Made by a program: the position numbers and the translations under genes | In this document: positions 10,417 to 20,848 of the stretch, piece after piece | How the letters are laid out: the number at the start of each line of letters is the position of its first letter | Numbering within the stretch: position 1 is the first letter of the stretch | Assembly (NCBI GenBank): GCA_024867545.1 | Contig: JANFNE010000008.1 | Coordinates: 744,001-808,000, forward strand | Length of the DNA stretch: 64,000 nucleotides | Direction: 5' to 3' | Source of the DNA: Phytopythium helicoides | Taxonomy: Eukaryota > Oomycota > Peronosporomycetes > Pythiales > Pythiaceae | The notes under the pieces: generated by a model | The model's input: the letters and a program-made list of their open reading frames with translations, nothing else | Database searches by the model: none | Told to the model about the DNA's origin: nothing

Positions 10417-13400
10417 ATGAGTTGGTCGTTTTCCCCAGGCATGACGTCCAAAATAAAAGCCACCGCTTGGGACGTGAAAACCTTTGATGCCGAAGGGAAC
10501 ATGAGCAAGAAACCAGGGCTGTCAGGAAATGGATCTGTTGCCGCCTGCGTTCACTTTGCAGCCCAGGTTCTGTCACGTGAAGGCGACATCTTCCCTGAAA
10601 CGCTGACCAAAGACATTTTGGCGCCAATTGTTGTTGATGCGCACCGATTTGGGCTCCATGTGACCAAAACTACAGGCAGTGCACCCAAGTCTGCCTCGGC
10701 TGATCCTCGAAAGCTACTGCCAACATACCGGAAGCTAACCAGCGGCACGTTTAATGCGATTGCTGTTGCAGATGTGACATGGGATTTTCAGGGATCTGTC
10801 AGCGAAACCCTTGAAATGGAGCTAGATGAACTACAGAGCCGTGCTCGAGGAACTGGATTCGACATTTGCAGCCTCTTCGTGGTTTCATCTCCAGGAGGGA
10901 ATGATGAGTGTGGGCTCGTGTGGATTCCTGCTGAAGTATCCGAGAATACCTCAACGCATTCAATGCTTTTGTACGTTTGTCCTGGTCGCGTGAAGGTTGT
11001 AAAAAACACCCGAGATCTACTGCGCAAGATGTTTGAGGAAATTAAAACTGCGCGTGAACTAAATGCAAGTTATTCTGTTTGGAGTTTGATTTCGCTTCCA
11101 CAGAATCAGGTGAACCATGTCAACGAGCTGCAAATATGCCCATCAAATGATCGGAATAAAGTGGATTCGTCGGAGCACCCAACGACTGTCAGCCTGACAA
11201 GCAGCTCAAAACCAGCCGTTCAATTACCTAACAAGGCTATCAAGGACGACACAAGCGATCGATTAGTATGCGATGGCCAGCCGAGCACGAAAAAGAGAAT
11301 TTTTGTGTACCCGGAGCAGTCTGGTGGCATGGAATCCATTTTTCAATTTTTAAGTCAACCAGCAAACGACTGCAACAATTTAACTCCCTCACCAAACCAG
11401 AAGCAACAAACTGCTCCAGATGTGGTTGAGAATGATCAAGAAGGTGTACGCTGCAGTGAGAAAGCCCAAACTTCGCCTGATGGTGCAATGCCGGAGGCGA
11501 GTAATAATCAGATTGATTGTGACCAAGCAACCAATCTAATAAGTGATGAACTGCCTCATGAACTTGAGACACAAGAAGGGGGTCTGACAATGTGTCCATC
11601 CGCTCATTCACCAAACACAAGAGGTAGAATTTCCGTCGCAAAAAGCACTGCGCTGAGTCGGCATCACCAGAAAGATTTGCTTCCATTGCGCCTTTATCGC
11701 AGCGCGGGAGGAGAAAACGTCATTGCCTTTCTAGGCGCACCATCGGTTTCAACAGAAGGTAACCATGCGTCTGAGCGATCTTCAATCATTCCAGAGCCAT
11801 CGCCTCGAATACCTGCTGTACTGCAAGAACGCAGCACTCCCATCCAAGCAGGAGTCGAGGTCCATTATGCTGGAGCATCTCATCAGCCTGCAGGCATTGG
11901 ATCTTCGCTCAATACTTCTCCAATAACGCTCCCAAACATTACTGACAAGCTCGAGAAAAATATTGATCTCCTAAGTGAATCAAAGTCTCCAGAGAAAGGC
12001 ACCACTCCACCTTGTCGATGTTCTACAAGTCCGAAATCGACCTGTGGGAGAGCATCCGGAGCCGAGCTAGTAACCACTGACGAAGCACATTTTGCAGCAC
12101 CTGAACTATCTCTGGAGCCTAACAGACAGAAGAAGTCTGCTCGCGAACGCGTTCGTGCCAAGATTGGCGCCAAAGTTTGGTGGGAGCTAGAGTACACAGC
12201 ACGCCAAATTGAGCAGCAGCAATCGGTATCCTCAAAGGCAAGTGAGAAGACAGAATATCTTCGAAATGAGCGAACAAGTGCTATTAAACAGCGAATCGAG
12301 CAGGGAAAGTGCTTCCCAATATCAACTATACCTGAGGAGAGAGCATCATATGAGTTTAAACCAGAGCGTAACACATCTCCAAGATCTTGCACGATTGATA
12401 CCGTTGAAGCGACGGTACAAGAACAGTGTACAGACAAATCAATGGTTTGTCGGAGATCCAGGAAGTTTGACAGCTCGATATCGGTTTGTGATGCTGCCCA
12501 ATGCGCTCGACATGACACTACCCGGCAACCAAAACTAGAACCAAGTTGTACCTCATTTCCCAAAGCCCCAACTTCTATGGATGGCGAGCTCCATAACGGA
12601 CAGCCTAACAGGCAACATCAATACACACCAAAGGAGTCTGCCAATGCGCAGCTACCGTACAGCGACATTATCGCAGACTCAAGAAATCCCAATAAGGAAG
12701 CTTCTGCCATTGAAGCACTGTCGAGGTCACGACCAGTGACTTCACGGACCAACGCATGGATCGAAGACGAGGAAAAAATATCAGTCGAATCGAGTGAGTT
12801 CAGCCATAGTTCTCACTCCAACCGATCAAATCAAACTGCAAATGATTTGAGCCCCAAGCACCAGAAAAACTCACGAGATCATGAAAAAGCAGGTACTACT
12901 TATGAAGAAAGTGCAGTAGATACGAGTTCGCAGCGGGAACTATCGAGAGCCACCTCGCTGCAGAGGAGCAAACTAGTTGAGGTAGTATCTCCATCGACAG
13001 CGACGCAAGAAAAGTCACCTGGTCCATTCTCTCCAAGAAAGTCGAATAGCAACACCAGCGATCTTCCATTCCACTTGAGCGGACGAGTCCCAGTCCGAAG
13101 TCATCGAGGCAATCGGTTATCCACGCAAAAAGATGATGACAGCAACGAGGATAAAGTCGAGCCACAACGACAAGAAGTATCGCAGCCCCCTAAGATTCCC
13201 CCACCACACCCACCAGTACCTGCGCCAACAGCGACGTTTATAACCCTCGCGGATGATAAGCCCATCCCAAGCACGAGCCAGAGGGATGTATCGGCACAAA
13301 TGAACCGGCTGAATGAGCTTCGCCAAAAGAAGCTAGAGCAACTGCACAAGGCGCGCGAGCTCGCGCGCCAAACGCAGGAGGCCAAGAAACTTAAAGAATC

Positions 13401-13872
13401 GACTCGTCTGCCAGAGAACAAACTCGATTCGACTGCTCATAGCGCTGCAATCTCGCATGCTCCTCGCGTCAAGCGAGCTTCGAACCGCCAGCTGTTGCAA
13501 AATGCGATCGAGTTCACGCTACTCGCTGGTGCGTCGATGGAGCGCGAGCGCCTTGCGGCACTCGCAGCTCTTGCTGAGTCCCCCGCTGAGAACTTTATTG
13601 TGCTACTCAAGTCGGCCAAGGAGCTCAAGTTCCGTGCACTTTATGAAAACCGCACTGATTCGGACGAAGCCAGGCGTATTTTTTCGATCGTGTCAAGTGC
13701 TGCTGCGCCGTCGCGAGTCACTCCTGATGTAGTAGCGCAGTTCTTCAAGTACAGCTCTGCTAAGAAGCAGTTCTTGCCGGTTGACACTCGATCGTTCACG
13801 GTCACGACGGATGCGTGCGCGCTCATGGACCAGCTAGTGTTCAAAAAGACTGCCAAGCCGCGGTTGTTGTAA
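10417..13872 (+). CDS. CKK-domain (CAMSAP/Patronin-like) microtubule minus-end protein
   Basis: 1151 residues in one exon, starting at ATG 10417 (ATG 10441 is an in-frame alternative). The last 130 residues form a CKK domain: SNRQLLQNAIEFTLLAG at about residue 1022, then LAALAESPAENFIVLLKSA, LKFRALYENR and FFKYSSAKKQFLPVDTRSF. This matches the animal CAMSAP pattern of ALAES, FRALY and YKYNS-x-RKQF. A charged coiled coil (MNRLNELRQKKLEQLHKARE, about 960-1000) precedes it. The middle (about 230-950) is Ser/Thr/Pro/Gln-rich and probably disordered. The N-terminal 230 residues look folded, but I do not recognise a calponin-homology domain there. CKK domains recognise microtubule minus ends. In oomycetes a role in cortical or flagellar microtubule organisation is an inference. 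Confidence 0.85.
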   Translation: MSWSFSPGMTSKIKATAWDVKTFDAEGNMSKKPGLSGNGSVAACVHFAAQVLSREGDIFPETLTKDILAPIVVDAHRFGLHVTKTTGSAPKSASADPRKLLPTYRKLTSGTFNAIAVADVTWDFQGSVSETLEMELDELQSRARGTGFDICSLFVVSSPGGNDECGLVWIPAEVSENTSTHSMLLYVCPGRVKVVKNTRDLLRKMFEEIKTARELNASYSVWSLISLPQNQVNHVNELQICPSNDRNKVDSSEHPTTVSLTSSSKPAVQLPNKAIKDDTSDRLVCDGQPSTKKRIFVYPEQSGGMESIFQFLSQPANDCNNLTPSPNQKQQTAPDVVENDQEGVRCSEKAQTSPDGAMPEASNNQIDCDQATNLISDELPHELETQEGGLTMCPSAHSPNTRGRISVAKSTALSRHHQKDLLPLRLYRSAGGENVIAFLGAPSVSTEGNHASERSSIIPEPSPRIPAVLQERSTPIQAGVEVHYAGASHQPAGIGSSLNTSPITLPNITDKLEKNIDLLSESKSPEKGTTPPCRCSTSPKSTCGRASGAELVTTDEAHFAAPELSLEPNRQKKSARERVRAKIGAKVWWELEYTARQIEQQQSVSSKASEKTEYLRNERTSAIKQRIEQGKCFPISTIPEERASYEFKPERNTSPRSCTIDTVEATVQEQCTDKSMVCRRSRKFDSSISVCDAAQCARHDTTRQPKLEPSCTSFPKAPTSMDGELHNGQPNRQHQYTPKESANAQLPYSDIIADSRNPNKEASAIEALSRSRPVTSRTNAWIEDEEKISVESSEFSHSSHSNRSNQTANDLSPKHQKNSRDHEKAGTTYEESAVDTSSQRELSRATSLQRSKLVEVVSPSTATQEKSPGPFSPRKSNSNTSDLPFHLSGRVPVRSHRGNRLSTQKDDDSNEDKVEPQRQEVSQPPKIPPPHPPVPAPTATFITLADDKPIPSTSQRDVSAQMNRLNELRQKKLEQLHKARELARQTQEAKKLKESTRLPENKLDSTAHSAAISHAPRVKRASNRQLLQNAIEFTLLAGASMERERLAALAALAESPAENFIVLLKSAKELKFRALYENRTDSDEARRIFSIVSSAAAPSRVTPDVVAQFFKYSSAKKQFLPVDTRSFTVTTDACALMDQLVFKKTAKPRLL

Positions 13873-14008
13873 GTTGATCAATTGTAATTAAGCTCTGGCA
13901 AAATTTGGCGCATTGCAGCGCTCGCAGTCACGTTTCCGCGTCTACAGACCGGCGAAGGGCTTTATATCGAGCAACACCAAGAAGAGAACGCACGCGACGA
14001 AAACTAAC

Positions 14009-15421
14009 TTACTGGCTGGTGGCAGGTCCCAATGGAGGCCGTCTAGCGTGCAGCGGGGGTAGCCGCTCAATCGTTGGTGCTGGAGGTGCTACCGACGAAA
14101 CTGGTAATGACGACAGGCGCGGAACTGATGACAGCGGTGATGCTGAAGACGACATTAGCGGTGATCGCAGTGCTGACATGCCGAACGTCGAGCTGTGGGG
14201 ACTAGGCGGAAAGCTGTGGGGCGGCGGACGCAGCAGCGATGGCAACATGGGCTTGGGGCTTGTCCCTCGCATGTCTTCAAGCCGTCGTAGCGGTGCAGGT
14301 GCCGGTGCACTCATCTGTCTCCGATATGTCGATGGCATCTGCTGCTGGTACGAGAACTGCATGTTCGACTGCATCTCATGTCGGACGTCGACAAATGCAG
14401 ACGGAGTTGTACTCGGAGGAGGAGCTGATGTTGTCGGCACGAGCACTCTGGCAGCCTCAAGCTCCGAGAGTGAGTATCTGGGCATAGACGGTCGACCGTC
14501 AAACGCCGATTGCTGGTGCATCGGCGAAGGCTGCTGGTGGGGCAGAGTAAACTGGTGCTGCAGCAATGGCTGAGAGCTCGGAGGTGTCAGTCGATAGTTG
14601 GCTGACGGAGGAGGTGGCGCGAGCACTAGCCCTGCGTACTCCTGAGGCATCGCTCGAGGAGGAAGCGTCACCGGAGGCGGTGCGAGACTCGGGAGAGGAG
14701 GGATACTGGCGTGGGGATGCGGCTGTGGCGGCTGGTTTTGGTCTTCAACCGGCTCCGTCTTGGGCGTCGGGGCGTTGGTGGGGCTGCTGCCGCTGCCGGC
14801 GTGGACGGCGTCGTCCTCGTTGTTGTCCTCGGCCTCTCCGTCGCTCCGGCGGCGGCGCGAGAATTTCTTGGCGTCGAACTTGCGCTGGTGCTGGTTCTGC
14901 TTGCTGCGGTGCTCCTCGCACAGGTTGTGGGGCTGCCCGTTGCGCTTGAGTGCACGTTCGTTCTCGCACTTGCGCGACTGGTACAGGCACTTGCCTCGGT
15001 ATGCTCGTCCTGGCGTGGCCGGGTCGCCCACCATGGGCGTCCCCACGGCCGCGTCCGGTTCGGCCCTCGGCCGCACTCGTCTCCTCGTGGCCGCTGTGGC
15101 CGCGTCCTCGTCCGTCCGCTTCTTGCGTTTCTTCCTGCCTGCGGCCGGGTCTGTGGCTGCGGCCACGGCCGCGGCCGCAGCTGTGGACGCGGCCGCGGTC
15201 GGCGGGGACTTTTCTCGGTTGGGGAGCTGGCGGACGGTCATGGCCGGCGGCCGCGGCTGCATGGCGAGAGTGGCGGACTGAGCTGGCGGCGCGGCCGGAC
15301 TCGCGGGAAGCAGCCGCAGTGGCCCGTCGGTGGCGGGCGTGGCACTGGGACGGGACGAGCGCGCCGCTGGCGCCACTGTCGCGAGCGAGAGCGTCCCGAG
15401 ACCCACCGAGCTCGTCCTCAC
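14009..15421 (-). CDS. Proline-rich, probably nuclear protein with a conserved Cys/His motif
   Basis: Up to 470 residues; the longest frame starts at 15421, and an in-frame ATG at 15260-15262 (MQPRPPAMTV) may be the true start. Basic stretches GRKKRKKR and ATRRRVRPR look like nuclear localisation signals. The only folded-looking part is residues about 140-192, with GKCLYQSRKC, KRNGQPHNLCEEHRSKQNQ and KFDAKKFSRRRR. It has putative zinc ligands C145, C152, C168 and H171 (C-x6-C-x15-C-x2-H), followed by a basic tail. The rest is rich in Pro, Ser, Gln and His. This resembles a small zinc-binding module in a regulatory protein. I do not recognise a named family. No neighbour suggests a pathway. 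Confidence 0.65.
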   Translation of the reverse strand: MRTSSVGLGTLSLATVAPAARSSRPSATPATDGPLRLLPASPAAPPAQSATLAMQPRPPAMTVRQLPNREKSPPTAAASTAAAAAVAAATDPAAGRKKRKKRTDEDAATAATRRRVRPRAEPDAAVGTPMVGDPATPGRAYRGKCLYQSRKCENERALKRNGQPHNLCEEHRSKQNQHQRKFDAKKFSRRRRSDGEAEDNNEDDAVHAGSGSSPTNAPTPKTEPVEDQNQPPQPHPHASIPPLPSLAPPPVTLPPRAMPQEYAGLVLAPPPPSANYRLTPPSSQPLLQHQFTLPHQQPSPMHQQSAFDGRPSMPRYSLSELEAARVLVPTTSAPPPSTTPSAFVDVRHEMQSNMQFSYQQQMPSTYRRQMSAPAPAPLRRLEDMRGTSPKPMLPSLLRPPPHSFPPSPHSSTFGMSALRSPLMSSSASPLSSVPRLSSLPVSSVAPPAPTIERLPPLHARRPPLGPATSQ

Positions 15422-17203
15422 CGGCGAGCTGAGCTCTGCGCGCGGGCGGGGCGGTCGGAAAATAGAAAGCCGCGCGCGGGGCCGGCGGCCGCCACGCCAG
15501 CAGCGGCCACAGGTGCATCCGCCCGCCCGCCGTCCGCGGTCCGCGGCCGCGCGGATGAGCCGGCCATGCGGACGGACAGACGCGGCCGCGGCCGCTTTGA
15601 CACGCTTTGTACCGTAGATTGTCGTGTAATCTGAGCGCGGCTCGTCTCTGCGCAGGTAAAAAGCGGACAGCGCCGGGCCGATCAGATCACCTGCGCGGGT
15701 TTCCCTTCAAATCTACAGTACTCGTCGCGCGCGGCCCGGAGGAACCTTGAACGCGGCCGCGGGGATGCCACGGTGCTGCTGCGCTCGCACGCACGCTGCG
15801 GTCGCCACCGCGAGCTCCCCCGGCGCTCGCTTGACGTGCTTGGCGGCCGTGATGACGCCCGCTGCTGCTTTGAACTCGCTGCTTTTGGATGTGAGAGCGC
15901 GCCTTTACAGCCAGACTAATCGCGAGCGGCGGCCTGCTTTTTTACTTGTGCCAACGCAAGAGCGCGCTCGCTCCTTGCGGTGGAGCAGCGCCTGGAGTCA
16001 CGCCGTGGTCACCGCAGAGGTCCACTCAACACCGACGACTCGCTGATCGCCATCCAGCCGAGGCTCATCTGCGCCTTCGAAGCGCACGTCGAACGCGCAC
16101 AGGTGCATCTCCGCCGTGAAACTGGCTCGTGCAGTGTACAGTACGCGTCTTCTGATACCGTGCGCGGGGTGAGTGAAATGAATTTACCGCAGACGCCATT
16201 TGCATTACAGCGCGCCGCAATGCGCGACTCGGCCCGCCAACTGCAGCGACTGGTGCCGAGGGCATCATGGCAAACGCAGTGGAGAGCCGATGGTCCCTGA
16301 TGGTTTAGCGCTCCACATACTGACGACTCGAGCCGTGCGCTGAGCATACGGCTTACTCACGCTCAGGCCTCACTGAATTCCCGGCGGCTGTCCATCCACT
16401 CCTCTCATCACCAACATCGCACGCGTGAAGCGGGCGGCGGCGGGCACAGAGACGCGCGTGCCGCTCGGGATCCGTCTGCGATCGGCTGGGCGGGCTCTGC
16501 GACGCCCAGGAGATCTATGCACGCGTTGCAGTTCGGCGTGGCCGCCTTGCGGCCCACCGTGTCCCTTTGATGCGTGTGGTGCTGGGAGCGACGCCTCCGC
16601 ATGTTCGTCGCCCGCTTTTGCAGGGTCAGCTGGTGAACTCGACCAGCCTCTGCGCGCGCAGTCAACGCGGTCGTATGAGTCGCCAAGTCCCAAGCGCGGG
16701 CGTATCAGATTCGCGGCCGATCACCCTCCACTGTGCCATTCAGAACCTGACACCGAGAGAGCCACTGTTGATTCGTGATGCAACCGCTTGCATCTCTACA
16801 CCAGAGGGTGCCGATTGCTCCAAGCAAGATGTTTCTCGGTCGTCGTGCTGCCGTCATGACCGGACGTTTGCTTACACTCTGAACGCCTGGTTGAATGCTA
16901 CAGAACGACGACGTCGGGACCCACAAAGACGTCCGGATTTTGGAGGTTTTCTCCGTAAGGCCTCGATTCCATTTTGACCCAAGCTAGCCCGAGGATCAAG
17001 TGTCCGTCATTTACTTCCAGCATGATTAACTGTGACTTGGATGAATTAACACAGATGCACCATCGAGCGAAGAATTCGCATTCGAGTCCGATGCCTCGCT
17101 CAATAGAAGTCGTTGATTGCCATCCTTCCAAGCAGAGAATTTGAGCAAGTTCAAGGTGTTCGCTGGAGAAGCACGGTGCCCCCTTCTGATTGTGCTCTCA
17201 GCA
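15422..17203. other. Long gap, one inverted repeat and one gene-like minus-strand frame
   Basis: No confident gene. 15648-15705 contains CTGCGCAGGT facing ACCTGCGCGG about 35 bases apart, a 9-of-10 inverted repeat. On the minus strand 16898-17195 is open for about 97 codons (includes HLELAQILCLEGWQ and MLEVNDGHLILGLAWVK) and reads like protein, but begins after a stop with no ATG at its upstream end. I could not assign it. Confidence 0.35.
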
Positions 17204-18580
17204 ATGGCGCCACGACTCTGCTACTGTCGAGTATTGCGTTGCGATAGGCCGTGTGCAGATGGATCACACTCTACATCGAATCGTTGATTGGTGCAAGCTA
17301 TACCTGGACGACGCGCTCACCAGGCATCTTGGATCTTTCGGGTCATCAACGCTTACTCAAAACCCTCGCCGCAAAGGACGTCGCAGTTATCAACCCTTAC
17401 ATCAAGCAGCGACAACTTGCCAACGTTCTGAGTAGTGCAGCTCGACGCAGAGACCTTACCGAGGCGGATCGGCTAGTTGAGGAATACCTCTCGACAAGAA
17501 TCAACCTCTACCCAGTTTTTGCTGCAATTGCACGCGGAAATCTCGGGTTTCTGCAGAGGATCCAGGCACCCTGAATCTCACGTTTTGTGTGGTGGCGACA
17601 AGCCCGTGACATGCTTTTGGCTGGAGAAGGGGTGGTCAAGGGGCTCAATTACCGTGTTGTGCCACTGAATCCTGACGATACGGCGCCAATCGTGCTCAGT
17701 GTCAGAAGATTCGGGGATAAGAAGACGCTGGGATAGAATGGGCACGCGGAGATGCAATGTTGGCAAATGAGTGAGCTGTGGATTAGTGCAATCGAAAATG
17801 GTCAAATCAAGGCGTTGAAAGGACACATCTTGGTACCACGCTGAACAAGGGTTTGTCATATCGGAAGGTGCCAAGACACTAACCCTTGGTGCGGTTGTGG
17901 ATGTTGCCAAGCACAAGGACCAAGGAATTGATTACTCCTCTGACCGTACTCGATCTCTCATCTTGCCGAGAATGGACAGCTCGAGATCATCCAGTATCTT
18001 GCTAGCCTTTGTCTCATCGCGTGCACAACAGCAGCTATGGACAATACAGCTCGCAATGTGCATCTGACTTCATGGCAACAGAAGTGAAGGATGCTTTACC
18101 CAGTGCGGTGGATAAAGCAGCAGCTTCGAATGGTCACTCGGACAATGACCTCACGCCATCTGAAAAGAAGGTTGTACTATGCGTGCGAAGAACGAGGAGA
18201 TTGTGTGAGTTTTGCAATCCCTGGAAGTGATTTGGAGGTATCGTTGAGTGGAGTGGTACAATATCGGATGGGCTATCAGGACTTCCTTTGAGCTGGTGCG
18301 TTGTCGCCAGAATGGTCTCTCTCAACTGTAGTGATCTGTTGAATGGGCACCCTGGAGTTGCTGAATGCTACCAGTACCTGGAGTCATGCAACCCGAAGGC
18401 AGCGGATACAGCGGCAAAGTAGATCGACTTGGCTCGTCATGTGCTCCACCAAAATTCTATTTGAAGACGGCCGAATGCAGGGTCGATGATCGCCGCCTCG
18501 CGTTCAGCTGTGAGAACCATACAAAGGGTTCAAAGGACTCAGGTGTTGCATCCATGAAGAAGGATTTTGCCAGCAGCTAA
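17204..18580 (+). pseudogene. Decayed ankyrin-family gene
   Basis: Begins at ATG 17204 with a corrupted family start (MAPRLCYCRV; one frame over it reads LLSSIALR). A continuous piece follows at 17251-17574 containing VINPYIKQRQLANVL, DRLVEEYLSTRI and ARGNLGFLQRI, matching the LKQKQF, WLVEEYLPTG and NLEFLQWI positions of gene B. After 17575 similarity persists in scattered frames: AENGQLEIIQYLA near 17970, TTAAMDNTARN near 18035, AVDKAAASNGH near 18110, and ILFEDGRM near 18460. Many frameshifts and stops. It lies directly upstream of gene B in the same orientation and ends about 80 bases before an A18 tract. Confidence 0.8.
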
Positions 18581-18660
18581 AATAGATCAAGCAGCATAAC
18601 GCTGCAGCCAATAGAGTGATGGTCAACACCGTTCCTATTCCGTCCTGAGTCGTTGCAAAG

Positions 18661-18678
18661 AAAAAAAAAAAAAAAAAA
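18661..18678 (+). repeat. A18 homopolymer just before the gene B start codon
   Basis: Eighteen consecutive A residues end two bases before the ATG of ankyrin gene B. It could be part of the gene's 5' leader or the remains of a poly(A) tail of the upstream pseudogene. Confidence 0.9.
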
Positions 18679-18679
18679 C

Positions 18680-20581
18680 ATGGAGGCTCTTCTCGTGCCC
18701 AGACGATCTCTCGAAGCTCCGCTACTGACAAGCGTCGCGGTCGTGACCCGCTCCAAGCTCCCTGCTTTTGAAACTGAAGCTGTGGTGAAGCTTATCGAGT
18801 CGTTCGTGGACCCAACTCCATTGTGGACGCTGGTCAATGTGACTGGCAAGGAGGCCCAGAAAGAGGGATCGAGTCCGATAGCTGAGGGACTCACGGGTCA
18901 GCTACGATTGCAAAAAAGAATATCTGCAAGAGAAGACTCGGCTGGAATCGACTGGTTCCTCAAGCAGAAGCAATTCGATATCGCTCTTGACAATGCAGTG
19001 CGACAACGATACATCACTATTGCAAAATGGTTGGTCGAAGAGTACTTGCCGACAGGGGCTATCCTCAGAGCCGTTCGGACTGCAATTCAAGCCGTCAACC
19101 TTGAGTTTCTCCAATGGATTCACGAGAATCATAATGGACGGGTGCTGTGGTGGCGTGACGGTCTCTCGTTATTGCCATATGAAGTGATCTACGCAGCAAA
19201 GAAAGAGGAGGTTTTTGCAATGGTCAAGTGGTTACATGAGAACGTTATACCAGCAGATCCAGACGCGACTTCGTCAGTCGTGCTCACAGCAGCAAGGTTA
19301 GGGTCCCTGGAAATGCTGGAGTGGGTCCTGAAGATTGAGAAGACACGGCATTGGAGGACCGACGAATTATTGACTTGGGCTGCGTGGTTTGGGCATAGGA
19401 ACATCCTTGAGTGGGCTAATGCTCACCTCGATGCTACGCTGAGCCCAGTGATGATGAACGGTGCAGTTTCGGGTGGGCAAGTCGACTTGGCGCAATGGCT
19501 TCTAAGAGAAGGGTTGAATTCATTGAGTGTAGCTGCCTTCACAGACGCAGTAAGCTCCAAGCGTTCTGAGATGATCGACTGGGTATTCAACAACTTAGTC
19601 ATTCCTGTGAATGATTTCGGACCGATCAGCGACTATGTACTTGCTTCCAAAGGAATGCTTGGTGTTTTACAAAAACTTGGTCGGATCGACGTCAAGTTCT
19701 CAATTGTAGCGATGGATAGCGCAGCCGCCAACGGACATCTAGATGTCGTTGAATGGCTTCACGAACATCAACAAGGTGGATGTACGACAGCAGCAATGGA
19801 TGGTGCAGCTGCAAACAAGCATTTGAATGTTGTCCAATGGCTTCAGGTCAACAGAACAGAAGGTTGCACCACTGACGCAATGGACCAAGCGTCAACAAAC
19901 GGACATTTAGAAGTTGTACAATGGCTTCACAACCATCGCACGGAAGGTTGTACAGTCAAAGCAATTGATGGTGCTGCAGCAAACGGTCATTTGGCTGTGG
20001 TGAGGTGGCTGCATAGTCATCGTAGCGAAGGATGCACAGCGGCAGCAATGGACGGTGCTGTTCAACATGGACATCTTGAAGTGCTGACATTTTTACTCGA
20101 GAATTATATCGACGGATACTCTGAGGGAGCTATAGACATTGCGGCAAGGAGCGGCCACCTTGAGATTGTGAAGTGGTTACATGTGCAGCAAGCAGAAGAG
20201 ATATCACCGAAAACAATCGAAGAGGCTGCTAAGGGAGGTTGCACGGAGGTTTTGGCGTGGCTCCTACAGCATTATGATCGAGGCGCAGATGACTCTGGAG
20301 AAAAGCTATTCATGCAGATGGTCTGTCCACTAGAAAGCGCAATTATGCTGTATTCGGATGGGAGGTTTGCGTGGGAAGAAGGTGCGATCCGATCGGGGTT
20401 CGTTTCCAGAGACGTCGAGGTTTCGTGTTGGATGTGGAATATGCGTCCAGAAGACATACGGGTAACCATGGAAAGCGCCCGTGACCTCGTCTCCAGAAAA
20501 TGCGATGAGTTCGAAAAGATTCAAGACTCTGTTGCACCGAGGTGGCGAGAGTGGATGGTGTACGAGGGGCCAATGGCTTAG
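18680..20581 (+). CDS. Ankyrin-repeat protein B
   Basis: 633 residues from ATG 18680 (MEALLVPRRSLEAPLLTSVA). An earlier in-frame ATG at 18653 would translate the A18 tract as lysines and is unlikely. The N-terminal block contains VKLIESFVDPTPLW, then FLKQKQF and KWLVEEYLPTG. About six 28-residue repeats follow (for example AMDGAAANKHLNVVQWL, each ending in an EGCT-like box), then IMLYSDGRFAWEEGAI and the CWMWNMRPEDI block. It is closest to gene A and to the pseudogenes on both sides, so this 17-23 kb stretch is a local tandem array in which only the middle copy is intact. Confidence 0.9.
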   Translation: MEALLVPRRSLEAPLLTSVAVVTRSKLPAFETEAVVKLIESFVDPTPLWTLVNVTGKEAQKEGSSPIAEGLTGQLRLQKRISAREDSAGIDWFLKQKQFDIALDNAVRQRYITIAKWLVEEYLPTGAILRAVRTAIQAVNLEFLQWIHENHNGRVLWWRDGLSLLPYEVIYAAKKEEVFAMVKWLHENVIPADPDATSSVVLTAARLGSLEMLEWVLKIEKTRHWRTDELLTWAAWFGHRNILEWANAHLDATLSPVMMNGAVSGGQVDLAQWLLREGLNSLSVAAFTDAVSSKRSEMIDWVFNNLVIPVNDFGPISDYVLASKGMLGVLQKLGRIDVKFSIVAMDSAAANGHLDVVEWLHEHQQGGCTTAAMDGAAANKHLNVVQWLQVNRTEGCTTDAMDQASTNGHLEVVQWLHNHRTEGCTVKAIDGAAANGHLAVVRWLHSHRSEGCTAAAMDGAVQHGHLEVLTFLLENYIDGYSEGAIDIAARSGHLEIVKWLHVQQAEEISPKTIEEAAKGGCTEVLAWLLQHYDRGADDSGEKLFMQMVCPLESAIMLYSDGRFAWEEGAIRSGFVSRDVEVSCWMWNMRPEDIRVTMESARDLVSRKCDEFEKIQDSVAPRWREWMVYEGPMA

Positions 20582-20848
20582 TTCGTACTTCATTTAGGTT
20601 GAATATAATCGCTAGTGCATAAAGTACCCAATGAACGCTCTTTGCATAAAGTTGGTCCAGATGACGATAGCAAACTATCCAGCTCCATTCTTCCAATGAG
20701 TACGAATCAGCACTCCTTGGACTCGTGGCTTACTTTCTTCACGTTGGAAGACCCATCTGCCCTTGTCTCCATCAGCCTCACTCTGTCATTTTCCTAAAAC
20801 AAAACCTTCGCTATCGTGCTTTCAGATTGTATCACCCCCATCCGAGGC

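Noticed and set aside
14711..15634. 307-codon plus-strand open frame and its neighbours
   Set aside because: Antisense to the proline-rich gene, with Arg/Gly/Val-rich shadow composition and no domain.
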